Shown in pieces: positions 1 to 13,248 of a stretch of DNA of 64,000 nt; the stretch's first letter is position 1; each line of letters starts with the position of its first letter. Both the position numbers and the translations under genes were made by a program. Source of the DNA: Alviniconcha marisindica. Lineage: Eukaryota; Mollusca; Gastropoda; Provannidae. The notes under the pieces were generated by a model. The model did not search any database and had not been told where the DNA came from. It saw only the letters and a list, made by a program, of their open reading frames with translations. The stretch spans positions 161,001 to 225,000 of the forward strand of contig JABMCL010003845.1 of assembly GCA_018857735.1 (NCBI GenBank), read 5' to 3'.

Positions 1-271
1 ACAGCACACCTGCATAGTAAAGGTACTCCTAAACACCAGGTGTAAACAGGCAAGAGACAAGCATGTTGGACAGCACACACCTCACACAGCACACACCTCA
101 CTGCACACACCACACAGGCTTCAAAGTTCACAACCCCAAGGTTCTTGAAACTGATTTCAAAGACAGGCTAAATGTACTTTCAAATCGTCATTAATGCTAC
201 ACAGCATTTCCCGATTAACAGCTACCTACAATTTCACGTAATCAGACGCAACAGAAGAGTACTCCTCTCAC

Positions 272-379
272 CTGTACACTCTGCCGTGACACACTATGAC
301 CGAACCATCATCAGAGGCGGAAGCGAACAGCGGATACTTCCGATGGTAGCAGACCTGTCTCACCGCTCTCTTGTGGTGT
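272..379 (-). CDS. BOP1: BOP1 exon 18 (residues 646-682, last in window)
   Basis: [20 protein letters not shown] followed by [15 protein letters not shown] and two bases of the next codon; acceptor GTTGTTGCAG, donor GTGAGA. This is the penultimate WD40 block. The final exon(s) are not in bases 1-271, which show only CA-rich sequence. Confidence 0.94.
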
Positions 380-1825
380 CTGCAACAACAGAAAAATGAC
401 ATTAAAGCAGTGTAACAGTTTTAAAAACTCCTCTAGTCACCCATAAGAGCTCAGGCACAATTTAAAGGGACATGCATCTAATTTAGTTCAACTGCATTCT
501 GATGATGATGGTGCAGCTTAATGTCCTCGGATGTTGGGCTGACGGACAACTACTGCGTTCTGGCACCACTTCCCTTTTAATATATTTTTCTGTTTTGTTG
601 TTGTAGCCTTACCCAGCTTAACACTCTGGGGGGTACCTGCTTGCCACAACAAAAAATTTGTCGTGACAAACACATGTTTGTCACAGCAAACATACTTTTG
701 ACACAAGAAAAGATGTGTTTTGTCACGACAAACACATGCCACCTGCAGGTCTTGCTGGATTTGATGGACAGCTACGTGTAAAATGCAACATCAGCAACAC
801 CTACACCTTGCATAGTCATGGAGCCAAACACACTGGGCAGTTCAGCAAAGCTGGTTTGCAAGTGTGAATGCCCTTTGTGATCTTTCGCGTAATAAGTCAT
901 GAAAAGTCACAGCTGCCACTTTGGGGCCGATTTCTGAGTAGGCTTTGGTTCACTCTGTGTATAACAGTGGAAGTTGAACCTAGAACTGCGAAGCAGTAAA
1001 AATGCCATTACTGCTGCGTTTGCAAAAATTACAGGTGAGAGGTGATGGAGAATGGAAAAAAAGTGTCTTTACATCGATTTTTGGCTGACCATAAGATCGC
1101 AAGTTCGTGGAAAAAATCTGTTTTTTTGCATCCTATAGCACAAGCTTTTTGCCAGACACATTTTGACTACAGGGCTTCAAAAATACCTTTACAGTTGGCA
1201 CTGTAAACTTTGCGAATTCACTGTCACCGCCTTCCATTGTGAAGAAAGTACACACCGGAGGCAAAAACAGCCAAGGGACTTAAGTGATGCCGGGTAAAAC
1301 TCAAGGAAGTTGACAACCCCGCTTGACCCGCCCAATAAGGACACACAACACTCACCTGAGGGTCTGGTAGGGCTTGGTGGACAGCTCCAGGTCAAACCAG
1401 CTTGTGCGGCAGTCAAAACTTCCGATTATCACATTTTCTCCTGGACCGACAAAAAAGTAAAAAATATTTTGTGTTCATAATGTAAAACAGAATGAAGCAT
1501 AAACAGCTTGGGCAGAGCAAACAAAGGTAACTCATAGCACTCTGCTGTGTCCGTTGTATTATGTGTGATGTTTGCTAAATGCTATTATTATTAACTGACC
1601 CTATTTGTTAACCATTTTTTTGCAAAACAAAAACAAAACAAAACAACAACAACAACTACAAAAATGACATGGTCATTTGAATTTCTGTTTAAATTGGTAA
1701 ATTATTTAATGCAACCTTAAATAGAACAAGAAAAAATATTAAGAGTGACACATTCAAATCAAACAAAAATAATCAGCATATAATGATATATGCTGGTATT
1801 ATATGTGCTGGTGGATACACACACG

Positions 1826-1906
<81 letters not shown>

Positions 1907-2226
1907 ATGCACAAAGGGAGAGACAGCCAAGACAACAGAAGAGAAGAGAGAGCTGAGAGAAGATAAAACGAGACGAAAGAGATACAGTCAGCAAAGAGAA
2001 CAGAAGAGTAGAGAAGAGGAAAGAAGAGAGAGAATGAGAGTGAAGAGAAAAGTAAAGAGAAACAGAGAGTGAAGAGAACTGATGAGTAGAGAAGAGAAGA
2101 AAAGAGAGAGAGCGAAGACAAAACAGAGACAGAGAGTGAAGAGAATAGAAGAGTAGATATTAGAAGAAAAGTAGAAAAGAAACGAGAACAGAACAGAAGA
2201 GCAGAGAAGAGGAGGAGAGAGAGAGA

Positions 2227-2295
<69 letters not shown>

Positions 2296-5200
2296 AGAGA
2301 GAGAGAAAGAGAGAAGAGAGAGAGAGAGGTTACCTCCTGGGTGTATGTCGATGCTGGACACCCATTTACAGTTGGTCTGCAGCTTCTTCACCAGCTGCTG
2401 TTTCAGTAGATTGTACTTCCGCACAAAGCGCTGAGTCTGGGGGCAAAACCAGCATGACACTGTCAGACCATGGGCACGCGCACACACACACACACACACG
2501 TTTGTTGTTTCTTGTTAAAGGGGCTGAAAGAGTGAGGGCAGCAGTTCAGGTTTATATGTGTAATTACGGACAGCAATTTATTCTCACTTTTAAGCAAAAT
2601 GACAAAAATTAGAGATAATTATAAAAATGAGGAACTGTAATACATGCAGGCACATGTATGCAAATGCTTATGCGCATGCACCCCCCTCCCCCCCCCCCCC
2701 CCCCCCCACACACATACATAGATATTATCTGAATGCATGCATACACACATGCACCCCCCACTCCCCCCCCCAAAGATCTGGACAAAGAAATCTCTTCTTA
2801 CCGCCACAAAAAGCATGGGTCGGACAGGATCAAAACTGACACACTGCACCCAGCCCCTGGATTTGGAGAAGGGACTCTGAAAAAAAGAACAAAACAAAAA
2901 CAATCAGTACATGCAGCCCAAACACAAACCACCTGCAGATTGCGTGTTATAGCATATGTGTACACATCTACCTCAACTCATTTTCAGATATATATATGTC
3001 TATTGAAAACTGTGTGTTTTTGTGGCAGTCTCATGTGCAAAGTATACTTAAGGTGTGAAATATGTCAAAATCCTTAATTTTTCTCTTTTTTCTTTCACAA
3101 TCTCCACAGATTTCCTTTTTCCTTCTCCATCTTAACAGATTTCTTTTTTCCTTTTCAATCTTCACAGATGTCTTTTTTCTTTCTCCATCTTCACAGATTT
3201 CTTTTTCCTTTCTCAGTCTGCCCAGATTAGTTTTTTTCTTTTTCTTTCTCAATCTTCACAGATTCCCTTTTCCTTTTTCAATCTCCACAGATTTATTTTT
3301 ATTTTTATTTTTCAACCTCCACAGATTTATTTTTCCTTTCTCTGCCCAGTTTTTATTTTATTTTTCATTTTATTTTTCAATCTTCACAGATTTCGTTTTC
3401 CTTTCTCAATCTTCACAGATGTCTTTCAGTGTCATTACCTGTGAATGTCGCTTGGACAGCAGATGAATGAGAACTGCCATTTTCCCTCCTTCGTGCATCA
3501 CTGTGGCAAAGTAGTCTCCCTTCCCATGCCATGTCACCTGCGACACCTCCTGCCAAGATACACAAAAAAGAACTCAGTGCAACTTCAAACACTTAAGATA
3601 AGCTCAAGTGTAGTTTGTACTGACTGCTTGAAACAGTCAAGTCCACTGATGTGCATGTATCGTGTTCTCAAAATAAGGCGGTGGCGGGGATAGCTCAGTG
3701 GTTAGAGTGCCGGACTTGTGATTGAAAGGTCACAGGTTTGAATCCCTGCAGGAGCGGCGGGAGAATTTTCTTCTCCAGGGTCGACTTTCTGTGCTGACTC
3801 TTATTTGGGCGTGTTTGTATTTTATTGGCATGAATGCCTTTGGTGGCTTTAGCTCGTGGGAGCCACATGTAAAGGCACTGTGTGTATCTGCCAAATGTGA
3901 CCCTGCAAGGTTTTGGTGAATTTTTGCACCACCTATGAACCCCTATTTTCCGCCATTTGTATGAAATGCGTGCATGGATTACCTTGGGGTGTTTCCCCCA
4001 GAGCCTTGCCCGTGCTGGCCCGCAGTTTCAGCTTGACCAGTTTTACGGGTGCTCTTTTCAAAAAAGTGCACAAAAACCTTTTTTCACTCACAGTAAAAAC
4101 AACGCGAGCACATGAGTCTCCTCAAGGAAGAAAACAAAAAAAGAGCGGTTTATTATAAAAGGGTGATCCCCCTTAAGTTAAAATCAAGAAAGAATGTTCC
4201 CCAATTTCTTTGAAAACCAAACAGAGCTTTGACACAAAAACTTGGAATACAAAACAAAAACCTTTTAACATTTATGTGGATCTCTCAAAAAAGTTTTGCA
4301 CAAAAAGATGTCACTGAATACAAAACAAAGACCGAGCACCCGTGGTACTCTCAAAACAGAGAATTAGCACTCAAAAGGGTGTAAAGAATCAACAACAAGG
4401 ATGATCCACCTTGTGAATAAAATCTCACCTTTAAACGAAAATGCAATGCTAAATCAACCCTCCACCACAGGCCATTCCCGGAACAAAATGAACAGGAAAA
4501 CAAGCAGCTAAAACGGCCTTTAGTGATTTTATTGGGGAAATGGAAACTTATTTATATGAACTTGATGCCAGTTATTTCTCATTTTTATTTTGAGTGACAC
4601 CCTTTTTTTTTTTTTGTAATTTAATGTTTTATGATTGAATAATGTGTGGGGAATGTACTTGGCCAAACATTTCGGCGATTGTATTGCATTGGCATAAATT
4701 GTATTGATAGTAAATTTCTGACTGAGGAGCTCTGCTGTAGGCACTGTGTGTATCTGGCACTGTGACCATGCAAGGTTTTGTGTGGAAGTTTTTATGCACC
4801 ACCTATGAATTTTCCACTATTTTCCGCCATTTGTATGAGTGCGTGCATGAAGATTACCTTGGGGTGTTCCAGCCTGAGCCTGATGCCCGTGCTGTAGTCC
4901 TGGAGATTGAGGTCAGACTTGATCCAGTCGATGGGCTGCTCTTTCTCTGTGAGAACATGAAGATGCACAAAACACCTTTTATTACAGCGTCACAGTAAAA
5001 ACAACGCAACACATACAGATGTCATCCGTCAGGTAATCTCCTGAACACAAGAAACAGTTACTCTGCAGGATTGTTTGGATGAAAGGATGAATCCACCCAC
5101 CATCTGAAGTTAAAAATGGGCAGACGGAAAGAATTTCAAAAAACCAAACTTTCTTTCAGAAAACCAAACAGAGCTAATTAGCACACAAAAATCAATTAGT

Positions 5201-8200
5201 CACATGAATACAACAACAAAGACCTGAATCACCTGTGGTAACTCTCACCTAAACAGAGTTAATTAGCACTAAAAAGATGTCACATGAATACAACAACAAA
5301 GACCTGAAATACCTGTGGTAACTCTCACCTAAACAGAGTTAATTAGCACTCAAAAGATGTCACATGAATACAACAACAAGGACCTGAATCACCTGTGGTA
5401 ACTCTCACCTGAAATGCGAGTAAATGCAAGGTAAATGCAACTCCACCACAGGCACATTCACACGGAGACAGAAAGTGTAACAGGAAAACAGAGTGCTAGG
5501 CTAAAACGGGCTGCTGGGTCATGTGATTTGAAATGGGGGACCTTGGGAAGTGGCAATCTTATGATATGCACACCTTGATGCCAGTTGGATTTCTCATGTA
5601 TTTATTTATGAGTGACTTTTTACCTGTTTGTTTTCTGTTGTTGTAATTTAATGACGTTTTATGATTGGAATGAATGTGTGGTGAATGTACTTGGCACCAC
5701 AAAACATTCCTCGCGCGATTGTATTGACACTTGGCAATAAAGTTGTATTGATAGTAAATGATACTGACCTGAGGACGATCCTGGCTGGTCTTCGTACGCC
5801 AGCAGCATGCTGTCTGTCTTGGACACCACCAACTTGTCTCCCAGACCCGGGTTTATGATCACAACGGTGGTACCCCTGAAACACCAAGTGACCCATCACA
5901 CAAATACCTACAATCAATGACCAACATGTGCCTCTGAAACACCAAGTGACCCATCACACAAATACCTATGATCAGTGACCAACATGTGCCCTGAAACACC
6001 AAGTGACCCATCACACAAATACCTACAATCAATGACCAATGTGCCCTTGAGACATGAAGTGACCCATCACACAAAGACCTGAGCATGGGATTTATGATCA
6101 AAGGCCCTTTTTGGGGAAATTTAAAAAAATAATGGGATTTATGATCAACACCACTGCGTCCCCGAAAGACCAAGTGACCCACCACACAAGGACCTATGAT
6201 CAATGACCAACATGTGCCCGTGAGACATGAAGTGACCCATCACACAAAGACAAAAGTCTATGGCTCACAATCAACAGAGTGGTGCCACTGCCAGTGAAAG
6301 ACCCATCACCATCCATCACACAAAGACCCAAGCCTGGGGTTTATAACCAACGCTGCTGTGTCCCTGAACCACCATGGGAAAAACCTGGGGCTTGTGAGCA
6401 GCACAGTAAGTAAGTTGGTGTTTTACGCCCAGTCAACCGGTACGGTTATATCAGGGCGAGAGCAACACAGATGTGCCCCTGAACACACCACTGACTCACC
6501 ACACAGTGACTTAAGCCTGGAGTTTGTGATCAACCCAGTTAATAACAACGAACACTTGTTGAGTGCCTCCTCTCCAGATGAACCCTTAGCGCCTCGCGAT
6601 GGCAACTAAATGACCGTAGACAATGACCACTACCAAAATGCAACCAACTGACAGTCGTTAAGCCCATTCTTAATTGGGCAAACTTTTCTTCGCGAACCTT
6701 GTTGGGAGTATTTGTCGAACTGCGATGAAGCTATATTTGGGGTCCAAAAAGCTTCACTCAACATGTTCTGGGAACATTCGCCATATTCGACGAACATTGC
6801 CTCTGATTGGCTGAGAGCAGAGCTCTCCTGTGGATGAGGAAGAAATAAAAATAAAATGGATGAAGGTGTCATTGGGTTCTTCACTCGCTTCGGAGGGAAT
6901 TTGTTTATTTGTTGACTTGTGGGAGGTGCAGCCTCGTCTCGGGGACCCAGAATGAGACAGTAGTTAGTTGAATTACCCTGTGGGGGATGATTAAAGTATA
7001 CTGACTTTAGCCTACATTTTTGGTCATGCTGTCTGCTGCACGTCTGCCACAAGTTCGGGCCGAAGCTTGCATCTCATTACAAGCCAGTTGAGAATGAAGT
7101 AAAGTTTGTTAAACTGTCCAAACCATGTTCGGCAAACTAAAAGTTCAATCAAGAAACAAATCATAGTTTGTCGAACTGTCCGAAGTATGCTCGGCGAACA
7201 AACATTTGCCCAGTTAAGAACAGGCTTAAGGATAAACATTGCACAACTGCATATATGCACAGGGACCTTTTTCATTTACAACCCCTCCCCCTTAGATGCA
7301 CATACCACACACAAACATGCAAGCATGCACGCACACACACACACACACACACACAAAAAAAAAACAATACATATAAGTAGCAATGTTAGCATCTCCATCC
7401 CCACCCCCTGAATGAAAAATCGCATATCTTGCTGACAATGGTGCCCCTGGAACATCCAATGACCTACTGGGTCGTCTCAGGATAGGCAGACAGACAGAAG
7501 GAGAAAGCACGACAGGCACGCAGACAGAGAGACAGACTGGCAGGCAGGTAAAGAGGCATACACAGACAGACAGACAGACACATGAAGCCAAACTCACACA
7601 GTGGCAGCCACAAGGCAATGGGAGGTGTTAGGATTCCAAGCTACGCTCTTGACACGGCCGCCGATGTCCACAGTTTTCATACAGCGCGCTGTCGACACTT
7701 CCCAGAACTTGACGGTGCCATCATCAGAACCTGGGTGCAGCCAGAATGGTTTGTTATGAAGAGAAAGCCCACAGATTATGACCTAGCATTCACCACTCAA
7801 AGATATACCAATGCACTGAAAGAACGAATCTGGTACGGTACATGACTAGAGGTCTGGGTTATCTGTGTGAACTAGTCACGGTGTCAAAGATATACCAATG
7901 CACTGAAAGAACGAATCTGGTACGGTACATAACTAGAGGTCTGGGTTATCTGTGTGAACTAGTCACGGTGCAAGTTCAGTGTTGTTTACGTCCACAGAGA
8001 CCATAAGGACTATTAGGGACGGGGAGCCCAGGACGGCCACCTCGACTTTCACACAGCTCCTGAGCTCTGTTGCGGTGCAGATGTGGTATCTACCTGACAG
8101 TTCTTTTTTCAATTCATCTACCTTGAGGGACCACCAACAACACAACCTGAAGTGACTGTGTGTCTCAAGAAGACGAGGGGAAGCTCAAGTGTTCAGCTGT

Positions 8201-11200
8201 TTTTCCAAATGTTCTGATGGACTACATCTCACATCACATGACCACAGCTGCTATGTGTCTAAAACAAATGGAGACGGAGCATCTACCTGACAGTTTTTCT
8301 CCAGTTCATGTACTTTAAGGGACCACCAATAGCATAACCTGAGGTGGCTATGTGTTTCAAGAAGGAAAAGAGACTCAAGTATTCACCTGTAGTCCAAACG
8401 CTTCGAGTCTGAGGGACTACTTCTCACATCATACGACCAAAGGTGCTACGTGTCTCAAACAAAGAGGGACAAAGTTCATTTTTTCATTCATGTACCTTGA
8501 CGGACCACCAATAAGAGACCACCTGAAGAAAAAATGAAAACTCAAGCATTCACCCATTGTCCAGATGCTGTCTAGAGAATTCCCACATCACATAGTCACA
8601 GGTGCTACATGTCTAAAACGAGGGGAGATCAAGTATCTACCCAGCTCCGCTCCACACAGCAGCTGAAACAGCAACTGTGTGGTACGCTAGTTGCTACGCT
8701 ACGGTGAGGTCCCCACTGCCTTAACATAGTTGTTGCTCTGGCGGTGGTTCACGGCCTCCTTGGTCTTTCAGGGTTGGAGCGAGTGGTCGAGCCACTCACT
8801 CTTTCTCCTCTTCCCCCCTTTGTCCCCGTCCCTACTAAGCCACCTCGCTTCTGTGGACGTAAAGCAACATGTTTACTTACTTACTTCCTTAGTATCTACT
8901 CAACCATTCTCCTAGATAACTGTCCATTTGTTTAGACTTCAAAACACCCTGAAAGGCCAGTTTTTGATCTGACCCAAGGTGCAATAGGCAAATAAAAATT
9001 AAAAAAGGAACCATAAGCATTTACCTGACACCAGCCACTGGCCAGAAGGATCGGGGCAGATGCAGCGAACCATGTCTGTGTGACCCTTGTAGACCTGTCA
9101 CAAACAAAGCGAAACTGGCATGACACAGTGACATTCTGAGGCAGAAGAGACACACTGTAAGTTTACAACAATAAAAAGTATCACTTTTCTAAAGCACTGT
9201 ACCCCAGTATTACCAGTTATTACTAAGCTCAATGCACTTTACAAATCCCGGATGACTAAGTTTGCACAAAACTGCATAATCTGTTCATGTCATGTGACTT
9301 TACTGCAGGAGTATGAAAAATGTGAGTAAGCAAGATTTCCCCACTTCAGATCTCTTCTAAGCATAAGCTGGGGAGCGGGGATAGCTCAGTGGTTAGAGCG
9401 TCAGACTCGTGATCGAAAGGTCCTGGGTTCAAGTCCCGGCAGGAGAATTTTCTTCTCCAGGGTCAACTTTCTGTGCTGACTCTTATTTTGGTATCCGTTC
9501 CACCCCCGTGTTACCGCAGTAGCATGTAAAAGATCCTGGTCATTCTGCCAAAAGTGCAGGTGGCAGGTTACAGCTAAACACACACACACCCTACCTATGT
9601 GGCTTTGAATGAAGTGACACTGTAACCTGGTGCATGGTTGAATGGCGTACACAGAACTTGTGCCGAAACGGCAGCATTTCACATGGCACCAGCCATGCAA
9701 CATCCACAGAGCGCTACCAGTACACCACTTCCGTGGATGTTAATAATACGCGCTATAAAAGGATACAGTCACTCATTCAGAATTGAGAGCAGAGAATAGC
9801 GCTATACAAAAGCTATGAATAATAATAATAATAATAAGCTTAAATTGAGTTCAGGGGGAACAAATCTATAAACTGATCTTAAACTGTGTTAAAGCACTTA
9901 CCAAAGCTTGAGTAGTGGGAAACGGTTGCAAGTCTTTGGGTTTCGGCAGCTTGGGAATCAGATCTTCAGGATTGACATTCATCTGAAATAATAAAGTCAG
10001 TCTCAACTCTCATGAAATAATGGAAGTGCACATGTATTCAGCAGACCAAACAACAAATATATAATAGGCATAATTATATAAAAAAGGCACATAAAGAACC
10101 CAGAGAAAATGCAGTGATCACGTTTATGTATCCTACAACATGAACACGTAGAAATCCAGCAAAAATGCCAGTCATGTTACATTGTAACGTGGTGTCAGGT
10201 AAATTAGTTTTTTCTTCGCATGTCCACAGATCCTTACACAAAGAAAAGTGTGAGAACCTCTAAAATCAGTGGGGACAGTTTTGAGAATCAAGACACCGTG
10301 CATCACAAAAGCACAAATCTACAACCAAATCAATCCCTTTTCAGGTCTAAACCAACCTTCATCTTTCGCTGCCGTGCACACAAGTACAGATCCAGACAAC
10401 GCTCAAAGCGCTCATTGATGAATTTGGAGTAAGCGGGCAACAAGCGCAGGGAGGAATATTTCTGAGGGATGAAGTTGATTCGTCTTTCCTCTGGTTCCTG
10501 CTCCCGCCATTTCTCCTCCTGAAAAACACACGAAGATTGTAGCTAGCAAGTCCAAAAGAGGCTGCTGTTTAACATTTAAAAACGTCGCTTTTGAGTAATA
10601 ATATAATAACGTATAGCTGGCAGTCTCTGGTTGTTATTTGTTCTCCTAGGTAACTGTCCATTTGTTTAGACTTCAAAAATTCTCATTTAATGTAATGACA
10701 CTTTAACCAAAGGTTAAACATGCTTCTCAGCAGTAAGTGTAAACACTAAGGGCAGTAGTAAGTGTAAACACTAAGGGCAGTAGTAAGTGTAAACACTAAG
10801 GGCAGTAACTGTAAGCCCTAAGGGCAGTAACTGTAAACACTAAGGGCAGTAAGTAAGTAAGTTGGTGTTTTACGCCCAGTCAACCGGTACGGTTATATCA
10901 GGGCGGTCTAAGGGCAGTAACTGTAAGCACTAAGGGCAGTAACTGTAAACACTAAGGGCAGTAACCGGCACCTTAAGCAGTGCCCACTGGAAGAAGCTAT
11001 CACATCTTTCAGCCATATGTACCATAAGCATCCCAAAATGAGGCACTGAAAACTTCATTATTCTTTTTCTTTCATGTGCTAATTATGTAACAAAGGTGTG
11101 CATCATCCTGGGACAATGTGCAAGGGAAAGAACTGCTATTCTGCTGCCAAACCTATCGCAGTATCAGTCAGCTATAGACACAGGCACCCATTCACTCACC

Positions 11201-13030
11201 CATATCCACCCACATGCACCAACCACCCATCAAACAGGCGCCAATCCATTCACCACCCATCCTACCACTAGCATCCCATGGACCTCCATTCGCCTACCCC
11301 ACAGGCACCCATTCATCCACCCACAGGTACCAGCTATCCCATCCAAAGGCATCTAATCACCCATAATGCAGATATCAATCCTACATCCCCACCCCATCAT
11401 GGACATCCACTCACCCATCCCACAGGCACCCATCCTACACCAACCACCCCAACCACCCCCATTCATCCTGACCCCAACACCCATTCAACCACCCACTAAA
11501 CCACCCCAGACACCCTGACCCAGTCAGCCACCCCAGACACCTGTTCAGCCACCCCAGCAACCTACTTAACCACCCCAGACACCCACTCAACCCACCTGTT
11601 CAACCACCCCAGACCTCCACTCAAGACACCTGTTCAACCACCCCAGATACCCAGTCAGCCCCCCACTCAACCACATTAGACACCTGTTCAACCACCCCAG
11701 ACACTCACTCAACCACCCCAGACACCAAGTCATTCCCCCCCAGACACCCTCTCAACCACCCAAGGCACCTGTTCAACCACCCCAGACACCCACTCCCCAC
11801 ACAAAGTCAGCCCCCCCAGTCCCCCAGTCCCCCACCCAAACACCTGTTCAACCACCCCAAACACCCACTCAACCATCCCAGACACCAAGTTAGCCACCCC
11901 CCAACCCCCCACTCAATCACCACAAACACCTGTTCAAGCACCCCAAACACCCAGTCAGCCCCTCACTCAACCACCCCAGACACCTGTTCAACCACCCCAG
12001 ACACCCAGTCAGCTACCCACCTCACAGACCCCATTCCCCAAACCACAGACACCCTCCAACCAGTCCACCCACACAGCCCCGCACCATACCTCTTCCTTTG
12101 TAAACAGATACTCTGGTGGAGGGTTATAGGACTCCACGTGGCCTGGTAGCGGCATCTTGGGAGCCGGGATGTTTTGCCGATATCGCTTCAGAATGTTGTC
12201 CTCGGCATCGTCTGCCCACATGTCGTAACGCTTTCGGTTCTCCTCTTCCTCCTCCTCCGGTGTTTTCTCTTGTCGAGGCTTCATCCATCCCATCTTGATG
12301 GCATGAACCATCTGACCCACCTGTCATAACACAGTAAAAAGAGAATGCAGGCAACAGCTTGTGCTTCCTGGTGGAGTTAATATACCTTGTATTTACTCGC
12401 GTGCCAGGTGAGAGTTACCATACGCAAAGCGGGTCTTTGTTGCTGTGTTTGTGTGACATCTTTGGAGCGCTAGTAAGTTCCTGTGTTTGTTGATTCTGTA
12501 CAGGTACTCTGGGCCTCAATGTTTCAGACTCAAACACATCACTTCACCCCACACTGAATCACGCACATTTTTGTCCATCAATATTTATGCCAATTTAAAA
12601 ACAAAAAATTGAGGGGGGGGGGGGGGGGGGGGGGCAAACAAAAAACCACACATGAAGATTCTGCAGAGATGTCACTGAAAACGTCTTCTCACCTTGAGCT
12701 TTTCCCACTTGGACGGGATGAATGAGCGTTTGTCCATCGGGCGGTTGGTCACCGGATGCATCATTTCCTCACCAGAGAAGAACTCAATCCACTCCTGAAG
12801 CAATCAAGGCAAAAGTCGTTCACATCAGGCAGGTAACTGAGGTCCCACGTATAACCTGTATGTGCACGTCAAAGATGGCGAGGGGAAAATGCTCCCCTGG
12901 ACAAACTCTGTAGAAATCCCACCACTGTCACAGGGGAACAGAACTGAAGAAAAAGCTGTAAATCACACCGTCAGCAACACTGTTGTTTGTGTGCATGTCA
13001 TGTGTGTGTGTGTGTGTGTGCATGCATGCA

Positions 13031-13101
<71 letters not shown>

Positions 13102-13217
13102 ATGCGTGCGTGCGTGTGCTAGTGCTATTGTAAAGTGCTCTGCATTCCCACATTGTGCAGTAGATTGGCGCTATACAAATCCCCTTTCTTATTATTATTT
13201 AAAGACGTTGTGTGTGT

Positions 13218-13248
<31 letters not shown>

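Larger units (their letters stand above)
4738..5770. repeat. Second (intact) copy of the tandem duplication, containing BOP1 exon 13
   Basis: This copy carries the functional exon 13 (4858-4946), the intron-12 minisatellite, and runs into exon 12. Its left end repeats the left end of the degraded copy. Confidence 0.8.

Noticed and set aside
1759..2499. 246-codon minus-strand ORF
   Set aside because: Mostly Ser-Leu and Tyr-Ile repeats translated from (CT)n and (AT)n. The only real coding part is BOP1 exon 16 at its start.
9374..9445. Possible tRNA gene
   Set aside because: A and B boxes are good, but there is no matching 3' acceptor strand and the sequence continues into a SINE body shared with 3686-3900.
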